Source of the DNA: Flavobacterium zhairuonense
GTDB lineage: Bacteria > Bacteroidota > Bacteroidia > Flavobacteriales > Flavobacteriaceae
Direction of reading: 5' to 3'
Assembly (NCBI RefSeq): GCF_004352915.1
Contig: NZ_SJSY01000068.1
Span: forward strand, 124,001 to 188,000
Length of the DNA: 64,000 nucleotides
Positions 16,909 through 27,039 of this stretch are shown here, one piece after another; position 1 is the first letter of the stretch, and every line of letters begins with the position of its first letter. The notes below the pieces were generated by a model. The model ran no database searches. It saw nothing but the letters and a program-made list of their open reading frames with translations, and was not told where the DNA came from. The translations under genes and the position numbers were made by a program.

Positions 16909-18585
16909 ATGTGCGGAATCGTATGTGCCTTTGATCTAAAACAAAAAGCCGAAACTTTAAGACCTCAAGTATTAGAAATGTCTAAAATTATTCGTCACCG
17001 TGGACCAGACTGGAGCGGTATTTACAGTAATGATAAAGCAATTCTTTCACATGAACGTTTGGCTATTGTAGATCCAGCTTCAGGAAAGCAACCTTTATTT
17101 ACAGAAGATAAAAAATTGGTTTTGGCTGCAAATGGTGAGATATACAACCACAGAGATTTGCGTAAACAATTTGAAGGGAAATATAACTTTCAAACAGAAA
17201 GTGACTGCGAAGTTATCTTAGCATTATACAGAGAAAAAGGAGTAAGTTTTGTTGATGAATTAAACGGAATCTTTGGATTTGCGATTTATGACGTTGATAA
17301 AGATGAATATTTTGTTGCTCGTGACCATATGGGAATTATTCCATTGTACATTGGTTGGGATCAACACGGAACTTTCTATGTTGCTTCAGAATTGAAAGCT
17401 TTAGAAGGATACTGTACAAAAATCGAATTATTTCCTCCAGGACACTATTTGTCAAGTAAAGATGGAGAATTTGTGCAATGGTACAAAAGAGATTGGACAG
17501 AGTATGATGCCGTAAAAGATAACGAAACAAGTATTCCTGAAATCAGAAAAGCGCTTGAAGCAGCGGTTCACAGACAATTAATGAGTGATGTTCCTTACGG
17601 AGTTTTACTTTCAGGAGGTTTAGATTCTTCTATTACTTCTGCTGTAGCCAAAAAATTTGCACAAAAACGTATTGAATCAGATGATACTACAGATGCTTGG
17701 TATCCACAATTGCACTCTTTCTCAGTTGGTTTAGAAGGTTCTCCAGATTTAGCGGCTGCAAGAAAAGTAGCAGATCATATTGGAACAATTCACCACGAAA
17801 TCAAATTTACAATCCAAGAAGGTTTAGATGCGGTTCGTGATGTAATTTACAACCTTGAAACGTATGACGTAACTACTGTTAGAGCTTCAACTCCAATGTG
17901 GTTAATGGCGAGAGTGATCAAATCAATGGGAATCAAAATGGTTCTTTCGGGAGAAGGAGCAGATGAGTTGTTTGGAGGATATTTATATTTCCACAAAGCG
18001 CCAAATGCTAAAGAATTCCACGAAGAAAACGTTCGTAAATTAGGAAAACTTCATATGTACGATTGCTTACGTGCAAACAAAAGTTTAGCGGCTTGGGGAA
18101 TCGAAGGTCGTGTGCCATTCTTAGATAAAGAGTTTATGGATGTTGCAATGCGCATCAACCCACAAGATAAAATGATCAACAAAGAACACCCGATGGAAAA
18201 ATGGGTTGTTCGTAAAGCTTTTGAAGATATGCTTCCAGAAAGTGTTGCATGGAGACAAAAAGAACAGTTCTCTGATGGAGTAGGATATAGCTGGATTGAT
18301 ACTTTGAAAGAAGTAGTAGCAAGAGAAGTTTCGGATGAGCAATTGGCAAACGCTAGATTCAAATTCCCATTACAGACACCAACTTCAAAAGAAGAATATT
18401 ACTATCGTTCAATCTTTACAGAGCATTTCCCAAGTGATGCAGCAGCGTTATGTGTTCCTCAAGAGGCAAGTGTGGCATGTAGCACAAAAATCGCTTTGGA
18501 GTGGGATGAAGCTTTCAAAAACTTAAACGATCCATCAGGAAGAGCGGTTGCAAACGTTCACGATGACGCTTATGTGAAAGCATAA
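16909..18585 (+). CDS. asnB: Asparagine synthetase B, glutamine-hydrolysing
   Basis: A 558-residue two-domain enzyme that converts aspartate to asparagine using ATP and glutamine nitrogen. The N-terminal class II glutaminase begins MCGIVCAFDL, with the nucleophile Cys2 exposed after Met removal. The key glutaminase residues by E. coli AsnB numbering are all present: R49 in SHERLAIVD, N74 in ANGEIYN and D98 in ESDCEV. The synthetase domain has the PP-loop SGGLDSS (about 234-240), then LSGEGADELFGGYLYF and RQKEQFSDGVGYSWIDTL. The length matches the E. coli enzyme. A terminator separates it from a diverged paralogue 314 nt downstream. Confidence 0.95.
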   Translation: MCGIVCAFDLKQKAETLRPQVLEMSKIIRHRGPDWSGIYSNDKAILSHERLAIVDPASGKQPLFTEDKKLVLAANGEIYNHRDLRKQFEGKYNFQTESDCEVILALYREKGVSFVDELNGIFGFAIYDVDKDEYFVARDHMGIIPLYIGWDQHGTFYVASELKALEGYCTKIELFPPGHYLSSKDGEFVQWYKRDWTEYDAVKDNETSIPEIRKALEAAVHRQLMSDVPYGVLLSGGLDSSITSAVAKKFAQKRIESDDTTDAWYPQLHSFSVGLEGSPDLAAARKVADHIGTIHHEIKFTIQEGLDAVRDVIYNLETYDVTTVRASTPMWLMARVIKSMGIKMVLSGEGADELFGGYLYFHKAPNAKEFHEENVRKLGKLHMYDCLRANKSLAAWGIEGRVPFLDKEFMDVAMRINPQDKMINKEHPMEKWVVRKAFEDMLPESVAWRQKEQFSDGVGYSWIDTLKEVVAREVSDEQLANARFKFPLQTPTSKEEYYYRSIFTEHFPSDAAALCVPQEASVACSTKIALEWDEAFKNLNDPSGRAVANVHDDAYVKA

Positions 18586-18621
18586 ACAAGTTAATTTATT
18601 AGATTTAGTATATATTTTTTC

Positions 18622-18653
18622 GAAAAACGTTCTCAATTCAGAGGACGTTTTTC
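18622..18653 (+). terminator. Terminator after asnB
   Basis: GAAAAACGTTCTC (18622-18634) pairs with GAGGACGTTTTTC (18641-18653) across a 6-nt loop, with one G-T pair. It lies 37 nt after the asnB stop. The remaining 250 nt up to the next gene is A+T-rich leader with no readable gene. Confidence 0.75.
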
Positions 18654-18776
18654 TTGTCTTAAGTTTAAGTTGTAATATTTCAGAGAGTTACATGTTGTTT
18701 TTGACAATTATTAGGCTTTCTTTTTTATATTTGGCATCCGCCGAAATAAAGTTAAATGCTTGATATTATAATAAGA

Positions 18777-18812
18777 TTGTAAATAAAAAACAGAAAATAA
18801 TATTTAGTTTTG
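18777..18812 (+). promoter_or_regulatory. Candidate promoter of the second asnB-like gene
   Basis: TTG (18777-18779) and TAGTTTTG (18805-18812) match the -33/-7 elements of Bacteroidota, although the 25-nt spacer is slightly long. It lies 87 nt before ATG 18900 and downstream of the terminator, suggesting independent transcription. Confidence 0.45.
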
Positions 18813-18899
18813 CAGCAGATTATAGAGTATAATCGTTTTTGCAGCTAATAGGCTTCATATAGTGAGTTTGAAGAAAATATTAAGTAAAAAAATTAGAAT

Positions 18900-20507
18900 A
18901 TGTCTGGATTATTGGCCGTTATAGGCAAAGGAAAAGACCCTAAACTCGTAAAAGAGCTTTCAGCGAGAATGTCACATCGAGGACCTGATGAGAGTGATGT
19001 TCATATTATGGATAACGGAAGCGTGCTTTGCCACGAAAGTTTATCAATTGTTGATTTACAAACAGGCAAACAGCCTATTCAGGGAACAAATCGTGCGTGG
19101 GTGATTCACGATGGTGAGATTTATAATTATGAGGAATTAAAAAACACCGTTTTAAAAGATCACACATTCAGAACCAATTCAGATTCAGAGGTGATTGTAC
19201 ATCTGTATGAAGAATTTGGATATAACTTCTGCAACAAACTAGAAGGAGACTTTGCTTTTGTGGTAATCGACGGAGACGATTACATCGCAGGAAGAGATCC
19301 TATTGGGGTGAAACCATTATATTATGGATTGGACGAAAGAGGAAGAATTTATTTTTCTTCTGAAATGAAATCAATTGCAGATCAGTGCAAATCATTTTCG
19401 ACTTTTCCTCCAGGACATTATTATACCGCAAAAACTGGTTTTGTAAAATATTACCAGCCAGAATGTGAAGATCATAAAAAAGCTGTTGAAAGTTTAGATT
19501 TAGGTTTAATTCGTGAGAGTTTGATTGAATCTGTTCGCAAGCGTCTACTTAGCAATGTTCCGTTAGGAGCTATTTTATCTGGAGGTTTGGATACTTCTTT
19601 GATTTCTTCGATTGCTTCAAAACTTTTGAAAGAAAAAGGAGAAAAATTACATACATTTTCGATTGGTCTAAATGCTGATGCACCAGATAATATTGCAGCA
19701 AGAAAAGCGGCCGCATTTTTAGGAACAGATCATCATGAAATTCATTTTTCTTTAGAAGAAGGAGTTCAGGTTTTGGAAAAAGTGATCTATTATATTGAGA
19801 CTTACGATATTATTTCTGTTCGCTCTAGTGTTCCAATGTATTTATTGTCAAAAGCAATTGCAGATCAGGGAATAAAAGTGCTGCTTTCAGGTGAAGGCGC
19901 CGATGAAATTTTTGGTGGACATTTATATTTTAGAAATGCTCCATCAACAGAAGCATTTCAAGATGAGACCATAGAAAGAGTACAAAAGCTTTTTACTGCC
20001 GATTTATTGCGTGTTGATAAAACGACAATGGCGCACGGTTTAGAAGCGAGAGTTCCGTTTTTGGATACTTCATTTTTAGATGTCGCAATCCGAATCAAAC
20101 CAGAAGAAAAACAGCCAAAAACATATGACGGCATCGAAAAATATATTTTAAGAAAAGCATTTGATACTACAGAAGATCCGTATTTGCCAGCCGAAGTTTT
20201 ATGGCGTCAAAAAGAACAGTTTTCAGATGGAGTGGGCTACAAATGGGTTGACGAATTGATTGAATACTGTGCAACACAAGTGACAGACGAGCAATTGGCT
20301 GGTGCAAGTGCAGAGTTTCCATACAATTCACCAACAACAAAAGAAGCGTATTTGTACAGATCTATCTTTCATAAATTCTATCCACAAGTAAGCGCCGCGC
20401 AAACAGTGAGAAAATGGATTCCGAAATGGCAGGATAATCTTGACCCAAGCGGAAGAGCAAATGCGGCTCACGTAAAAGTGCCAGGTGTTGAACTTTTGAA
20501 ATCTTAA
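18900..20507 (+). CDS. AsnB paralogue with a degraded glutaminase domain
   Basis: A 535-residue protein with the full AsnB layout but altered glutaminase residues. It starts MSGLLAVIGK, so the nucleophilic Cys is Ser. The counterpart of R49 is Ser (CHESLSIVD, residue 47) and that of N74 is Asp (HDGEIYN, residue 71); D98 is kept (SDSEV, residue 95). The synthetase half looks intact: PP-loop SGGLDTS near 227, LSGEGADEIFGGHLYF and RQKEQFSDGVGYKWVDEL. It is therefore predicted to make asparagine, or amidate a related acid, with free ammonia or with ammonia from another protein. It lies 314 nt downstream of an intact asnB and probably arose by tandem duplication. Confidence 0.85.
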   Translation: MSGLLAVIGKGKDPKLVKELSARMSHRGPDESDVHIMDNGSVLCHESLSIVDLQTGKQPIQGTNRAWVIHDGEIYNYEELKNTVLKDHTFRTNSDSEVIVHLYEEFGYNFCNKLEGDFAFVVIDGDDYIAGRDPIGVKPLYYGLDERGRIYFSSEMKSIADQCKSFSTFPPGHYYTAKTGFVKYYQPECEDHKKAVESLDLGLIRESLIESVRKRLLSNVPLGAILSGGLDTSLISSIASKLLKEKGEKLHTFSIGLNADAPDNIAARKAAAFLGTDHHEIHFSLEEGVQVLEKVIYYIETYDIISVRSSVPMYLLSKAIADQGIKVLLSGEGADEIFGGHLYFRNAPSTEAFQDETIERVQKLFTADLLRVDKTTMAHGLEARVPFLDTSFLDVAIRIKPEEKQPKTYDGIEKYILRKAFDTTEDPYLPAEVLWRQKEQFSDGVGYKWVDELIEYCATQVTDEQLAGASAEFPYNSPTTKEAYLYRSIFHKFYPQVSAAQTVRKWIPKWQDNLDPSGRANAAHVKVPGVELLKS

Positions 20508-20544
20508 ATTTCAATTTAAAAGAAATTTTAAAACTATAATTCTT

Positions 20545-20580
20545 AAAAACCGAGACAACTTATAATTGTCTCGGTTTTTT
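20545..20580 (+). terminator. Terminator after the AsnB paralogue
   Basis: The stem AAAAACCGAGACAA (20545-20558) pairs with TTGTCTCGGTTTTT (20566-20579) across a short A+T loop, and a T-run continues. A strong intrinsic terminator. Confidence 0.88.
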
Positions 20581-20675
20581 TATTTTAACGTTTAGTATTT
20601 ATAATAGGTGTTTTTACGGGATTCCGTAAAATATTAAAAGTAAGTTAATAAGGGTTTTCTGTTTAAGAAAAATAT

Positions 20676-20683
20676 TATATTTG
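20676..20683 (+). promoter_or_regulatory. Candidate -7 element for the M16 peptidase gene
   Basis: TATATTTG fits TAnnTTTG and lies 42 nt before ATG 20726. No TTG is seen at the usual -33 spacing. Confidence 0.4.
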
Positions 20684-20725
20684 ATTATACCAAGAATAAT
20701 ATAAATTCAAACCATTTAACAATCT

Positions 20726-23473
20726 ATGAAAAACCTATTACTAAGCGGGATTTTATGCTGCTCGTTAATCTCGATGAGCTCGGTTTATGCACAAAAATCG
20801 GTGGCGCCTAAAGAGACGCCTAAATTTATTACGAATGTCGAAGGCGTTAAAGAATATTCTTTAAAAAATGGATTAAAAGTTTTGTTGATTCCAGATGCTT
20901 CTCAAAGCAATATGGTGGTCAATATTGTTTACAATGTAGGTTCTAGAAATGAGGGTTATGGTGAGAAGGGAATGGCACATTTGCTGGAACATATGCTTTT
21001 TAAAAGCACAAAAAATTTGGGAGACATCAAAAAAATGCTTTCGGATAAAGGAGGAAATGCCAATGGAACTACTTGGTATGACCGAACAAATTATTATGAA
21101 GTTTTCCCATCAAACGACGAAAATCTGAAGTGGAGTATTCAAATGGAAGCAGACAGAATGGTAAATGCCACTATTTTGCAAACTGATCTTGATAAAGAAT
21201 TTTCTGTTGTTAGAAACGAATTTGAAATTGGAGAAAATGATCCAGACCGTATTTTGCAGGAAAGAATTGTATCGACTGCTTATTTGTGGCACAATTACGG
21301 AAACAGTACTATTGGAAGTAAAGAAGATATTGAGCGTGTAAAAGCTAATACGCTTAGAGTTTTTTATGAAAAATATTATCAGCCAGATAACGCTACACTA
21401 ATTGTTGCTGGTAAATTTGACGAGCAAAAAACATTGCAGTATATTGGTCAGTATTTTGGTGCTGTCCCAAGACCGAAGAGGGTTTTGGATAAAACCTATA
21501 CAATTGAGCCAGCACAAGATGGAGAGAAGTTTGTAGAGTTAAAAAGAGCTGGAGAAAGCAAGAATGTGGGGGCACTGTACCACACAGTTTCTTATGCCGA
21601 TAAAGATTATGCTGCGCTAGATGCTTTAGGTGAAATTTTGACTGCAGATCCATCTGGATATTTATATAAATCATTGGTTGAAACTCAAAAAGTTTCTAGT
21701 CTGTATTTTTGGCAACCAACAGTTAGGGACGCAAGTTATATGTATTTTGGATTTGCTGTAGCAAATGATAAGGATATTAAGGCAACGCAAGATATTGTAA
21801 GAGCAGAACTGGATAAAATTGTTACGACAAAATACACAGATCAGGATGTAAGCAGAGCTCAGGCGAAAATTATTAAGCAAATAGACGCTGTTAAAAACAA
21901 TACTATTTCATTTGCAATCAATTTGACTGAAATTATAGGTTCTGGAGATTATAGATTAGGGTATCTATATCGTGATGCTGTCGAAAAATTGACAAAAGAA
22001 GATATTCAGCGCGTTGCCGAAAAGTATTTTAGAAGCAACAATAGAACAGTTGGTATTTTTATTCCGTCAAAAGATGAGCAAAGATTAAAACCTGTAGAAT
22101 ATACTGATGAGCAAATTGTAGCACTTACTAAAGATTACAAAGGAAAAGCTTTAGAAAAAGAAGTTGCGTCTTTTGAAGCTTCAATCAAAAATTTAAAACA
22201 GAATTTGACAGAAGGAAAACTGACAAACGGAATAAAATATGGCGTAATAAAAAAGGAAATTAAAGGTGGAAAAGTTAACGCGAGTTTTAAATTTCCGGTT
22301 AGTAATGAGAAAGATTTAGCTGGTAAAAGTGATGTTGGGGGAATTCTTGCTCAATTGCTAAAAACAGGGACAAAAACGCAAACTAAAGAGCAAATTCAAG
22401 ATCGTTTAGATAAATTGAAATCTTCTGTTAATTTTAATTTTTCAAGACAAACATTATCTTTAAGTATCAGTACTTACAAAGAAAGTTTTAAGGAAGTAAT
22501 GGGAATCGTAGCTGATTTATTAGCTAATTCAACTTTTCCAGAAAATGAATTGACTAAAACGATAGCTGAATATAATACGTATTTAGAGGCTAATTTGAAT
22601 GATCCACAGTCGGTTGCATTTACTGAAGTTAATAGACAGACTACAAAATATCCAAAAGAAAGTATTTTCTATACACCAACTATTCAGGAACAAATGGATG
22701 CTTTTAAGAAGATCAAGCAATCAGAAATTGTTGATTTTTATACGAATATTTTAGGTGGAAACAATGGTATTGGAAGTGTAGTTGGTGACCTAGATCCAAA
22801 AACTACAGGAGAAATTCTCGAAAGTACTTTTGGAAAATGGAATTCTAAATCGAAGTATGAACTTGCATTGCCAACTTATTTTGAAACAACCAAAGAGGAT
22901 AAAGATATCATAACGCCAGATAAAGAAAATGCCGTTGCTTTAGGTAGAATAAGCTTTAAAATGAAAAGAAATAGTGCCGATTATCCTGCGTTTGTAATGG
23001 CAAATGAAATATTAGGAAGTGGAGGGTTTTTAAGCGCTAGAATCCCGATGCGTTTAAGAGAAAAAGAAGGTATTAGCTACAGTGCAGGTTCGTTTATCGA
23101 TGTGCCAATTACAAATGATGTTGCGGCTTGGAGTTATTATGCATTCTTAAATCCGACGAAAAAGAATGCTGTTGAAAGTGCTGCAAAAGAAGAAATTGCA
23201 AAAGCATTGAAAGACGGATTTACAGCTGAAGAATTAAAATCAAATTTAGTAAGCTGGCAAAACGAAAGAAAGACCAGATTAGGAACTGATTATACTTTGA
23301 TGGAACTGACAAATACATACCTTCAGTATGGAATTCCTTTGGAAGATTATGATGATCTTGAAACTAAAGTTAAAGCGCTGAAAGTTGAGGAAGTAAATAG
23401 TGTTTTAAGGAAATATCTTTCCCTAGATAAAATGACTTCAATCTACGCGGGAGATTTTAATAAAAAACAATAA
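20726..23473 (+). CDS. Periplasmic M16-family zinc metallopeptidase (fused two-half form)
   Basis: A 915-residue protein with a signal peptide (about 22 residues, ending VYAQ). The inverted zinc motif HLLEH is at 85-89 (H85, E88, H89), and the third-ligand Glu is expected in VVRNEFEIGEND near residue 165. Two M16 halves are fused. The second half, from about 485, lacks HxxEH but keeps the substrate-gating R/Y region (ARIPMRLREKEGISYSAG). Such pitrilysin-like enzymes degrade peptides or small proteins in the envelope. It is flanked by terminators on both sides, so it is probably a single-gene transcript. Length and domain order look complete. Confidence 0.9.
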   Translation: MKNLLLSGILCCSLISMSSVYAQKSVAPKETPKFITNVEGVKEYSLKNGLKVLLIPDASQSNMVVNIVYNVGSRNEGYGEKGMAHLLEHMLFKSTKNLGDIKKMLSDKGGNANGTTWYDRTNYYEVFPSNDENLKWSIQMEADRMVNATILQTDLDKEFSVVRNEFEIGENDPDRILQERIVSTAYLWHNYGNSTIGSKEDIERVKANTLRVFYEKYYQPDNATLIVAGKFDEQKTLQYIGQYFGAVPRPKRVLDKTYTIEPAQDGEKFVELKRAGESKNVGALYHTVSYADKDYAALDALGEILTADPSGYLYKSLVETQKVSSLYFWQPTVRDASYMYFGFAVANDKDIKATQDIVRAELDKIVTTKYTDQDVSRAQAKIIKQIDAVKNNTISFAINLTEIIGSGDYRLGYLYRDAVEKLTKEDIQRVAEKYFRSNNRTVGIFIPSKDEQRLKPVEYTDEQIVALTKDYKGKALEKEVASFEASIKNLKQNLTEGKLTNGIKYGVIKKEIKGGKVNASFKFPVSNEKDLAGKSDVGGILAQLLKTGTKTQTKEQIQDRLDKLKSSVNFNFSRQTLSLSISTYKESFKEVMGIVADLLANSTFPENELTKTIAEYNTYLEANLNDPQSVAFTEVNRQTTKYPKESIFYTPTIQEQMDAFKKIKQSEIVDFYTNILGGNNGIGSVVGDLDPKTTGEILESTFGKWNSKSKYELALPTYFETTKEDKDIITPDKENAVALGRISFKMKRNSADYPAFVMANEILGSGGFLSARIPMRLREKEGISYSAGSFIDVPITNDVAAWSYYAFLNPTKKNAVESAAKEEIAKALKDGFTAEELKSNLVSWQNERKTRLGTDYTLMELTNTYLQYGIPLEDYDDLETKVKALKVEEVNSVLRKYLSLDKMTSIYAGDFNKKQ

Positions 23474-23533
23474 AACTTGATGATACGGGTTCCTTGAATT
23501 CCAAATTCAGTTTGGGACTTTAAAAATAAAAAG

Positions 23534-23571
23534 CCGAAATGCATTTTTGAATGTCATTTCGGTTTTTTTTT
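23534..23571 (+). terminator. Terminator after the M16 peptidase gene
   Basis: CCGAAATG (23534-23541) pairs with CATTTCGG (23555-23562) and is followed by nine T residues. Confidence 0.82.
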
Positions 23572-23776
23572 ATGCTGATTTTAAAAAGAGATTTTGGGCT
23601 TTGAGATTTGTAAAACCAATTGTTTTTTTATTGCATTTGTATTTTTGGAATTTGGAATTTGTGAAATTTGGAATTTGAACCATCTTTTAGGATTATTTTT
23701 TGGTTTTTCAGACAATTGTGTTAATAACTTAAGCGCTTTAAATGGGATTTTAACGGATATATAGTTTGCGTTTTTA
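23572..23776. other. Non-coding gap with TTTGGAATTTG repeats upstream of gyrB
   Basis: Within the 349-nt gap 23474-23822, a low-complexity stretch at about 23645-23682 repeats TTTGGAATTTG with small changes. It resembles degenerate intergenic repeats seen elsewhere in the window in style, not in sequence. I see no gene here. Confidence 0.5.
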
Positions 23777-23784
23777 TATATTTG
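23777..23784 (+). promoter_or_regulatory. Candidate -7 element for gyrB
   Basis: TATATTTG lies 38 nt before ATG 23823 and fits TAnnTTTG. The -33 element is not clear. Confidence 0.4.
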
Positions 23785-23792
23785 CGTGTTAG

Positions 23793-25763
<1,971 letters not shown>

Positions 25764-25783
25764 AATAAAAAATTAATAATTCC

Positions 25784-25836
25784 AATTCGTTTAATTGTTT
25801 AAATTTACTAGACAATTAAACGAATTGTCTTTTTAA
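25784..25836 (+). terminator. Terminator-like 15-bp inverted repeat after gyrB
   Basis: AATTCGTTTAATTGT (25784-25798) and ACAATTAAACGAATT (25812-25826) are exact reverse complements, followed by GTCTTTTTAA. The arm sequence belongs to the same GTTTAATCG-type repeat family as 33238-33264 and 45279-45385, so a repeat may have been recruited as a terminator. Confidence 0.65.
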
Positions 25837-25875
25837 GGAATAGACAAATAATTAATAACCGATAAAGTAAAAAAT

Positions 25876-26811
25876 ATGAAAGTTACCATTGTAGGAGCAG
25901 GAAATGTTGGAGCTACGTGCGCAGATGTTATTTCTTATAGAGGAATTGCTAGCGAAGTAGTATTGTTGGATATTAAAGAAGGTTTTGCCGAAGGTAAAGC
26001 ATTGGACATTATGCAATGTGCTACAAATACAGGCTTTAATACCAAAGTATCTGGTGTTACCAACGATTATTCTAAAACTGCTGGAAGTGATGTAGTAGTG
26101 ATTACATCAGGAATTCCAAGAAAACCAGGAATGACAAGAGAAGAATTAATAGGGATTAATGCCGGAATTGTAAAAACAGTTGCCGAAAATGTATTAAAAT
26201 ACTCTCCTAATACTATAATTGTTGTTGTTTCTAATCCAATGGATACAATGACATATCTGGCTTTAAAAGCAACAGGGTTGCCAAAAAACAGAATAATTGG
26301 TATGGGTGGCGCTTTAGATAGTTCTCGTTTTAGAACCTATCTTTCTTTAGCTTTAGATAAACCTGCAAATGACATTTCAGCAATGGTAATTGGAGGACAT
26401 GGTGATACTACTATGATTCCGTTAACACGTCTGGCATCTTATAATGGAATACCGGTTTCGCAATTTCTTTCTGAAGAAGTGCTGCAGAAAGTTGCGGCTG
26501 ACACAATGGTAGGAGGTGCAACACTGACAGGTTTGTTAGGGACTTCTGCTTGGTATGCTCCTGGAGCCTCTGTGGCTTATTTAGTAGATAGTATTTTGAA
26601 CGATCAGAAAAAAATGATTGCATGCTCTGTTTTTGTAGAAGGCGAGTATGGGCAAAACGATATTTGTATAGGAGTACCTTGCATAATTGGTAAAAACGGG
26701 GTTGAAGAAATAGTTGACATCAATTTAAACGAGCAAGAAAAGGCGTTATTTGCTAAAAGTGCAGATGCGGTTCGTAGCATGAATGATGCCTTAAAGACTA
26801 TATTAGTATAA
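25876..26811 (+). CDS. mdh: Malate dehydrogenase (LDH-like type)
   Basis: A 311-residue NAD-dependent dehydrogenase of the tricarboxylic acid cycle, oxidising malate to oxaloacetate. The N-terminal Rossmann motif is TIVGAGNVGATCA. Substrate-binding arginines lie in ITSGIPRKPGMTREEL and GGALDSSRFRTYL. The catalytic histidine is in VIGGHGDTTMIPL, which is the LDH-like malate dehydrogenase form. The length matches the family. It sits between gyrB and secDF with hairpins on each side, so it is probably expressed separately. Confidence 0.95.
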   Translation: MKVTIVGAGNVGATCADVISYRGIASEVVLLDIKEGFAEGKALDIMQCATNTGFNTKVSGVTNDYSKTAGSDVVVITSGIPRKPGMTREELIGINAGIVKTVAENVLKYSPNTIIVVVSNPMDTMTYLALKATGLPKNRIIGMGGALDSSRFRTYLSLALDKPANDISAMVIGGHGDTTMIPLTRLASYNGIPVSQFLSEEVLQKVAADTMVGGATLTGLLGTSAWYAPGASVAYLVDSILNDQKKMIACSVFVEGEYGQNDICIGVPCIIGKNGVEEIVDINLNEQEKALFAKSADAVRSMNDALKTILV

Positions 26812-26833
26812 TAAAAACGATAAAAAAAAGAAA

Positions 26834-26860
26834 AGGCTGCACTTTTGCAGTCTTTTTTTT
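26834..26860 (+). terminator. Terminator after mdh
   Basis: AGGCTGCA (26834-26841) pairs with TGCAGTCT (26846-26853), flanked by an A-run before and a T-run after. Confidence 0.78.
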
Positions 26861-26881
26861 GAGATTTAATTAATAAATTAA

Positions 26882-26912
26882 TTGGTTAATATTTTCGTTA
26901 ATTATATATTTG
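26882..26912 (+). promoter_or_regulatory. Promoter of secDF
   Basis: TTG (26882-26884), a 20-nt spacer and TATATTTG (26905-26912) match the Bacteroidota vegetative consensus at both elements. The leader to ATG 27040 is about 120 nt. Confidence 0.6.
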
Positions 26913-27039
26913 CTCGGTTTAAAAAAAAATTGGTAATTCGTGATCTCGTATTTTTGTTTTAAAAAATCATGTCAGGGCTTATTTTTTCAGGAATTTAAAA
27001 CAAAAACAAATAATAAAACTTAATTAATTTTTAGTAATA

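Noticed and set aside
18900..20507. Second asnB as a pseudogene
   Set aside because: The frame is intact, the synthetase motifs are kept, and it has its own promoter-like and terminator elements.
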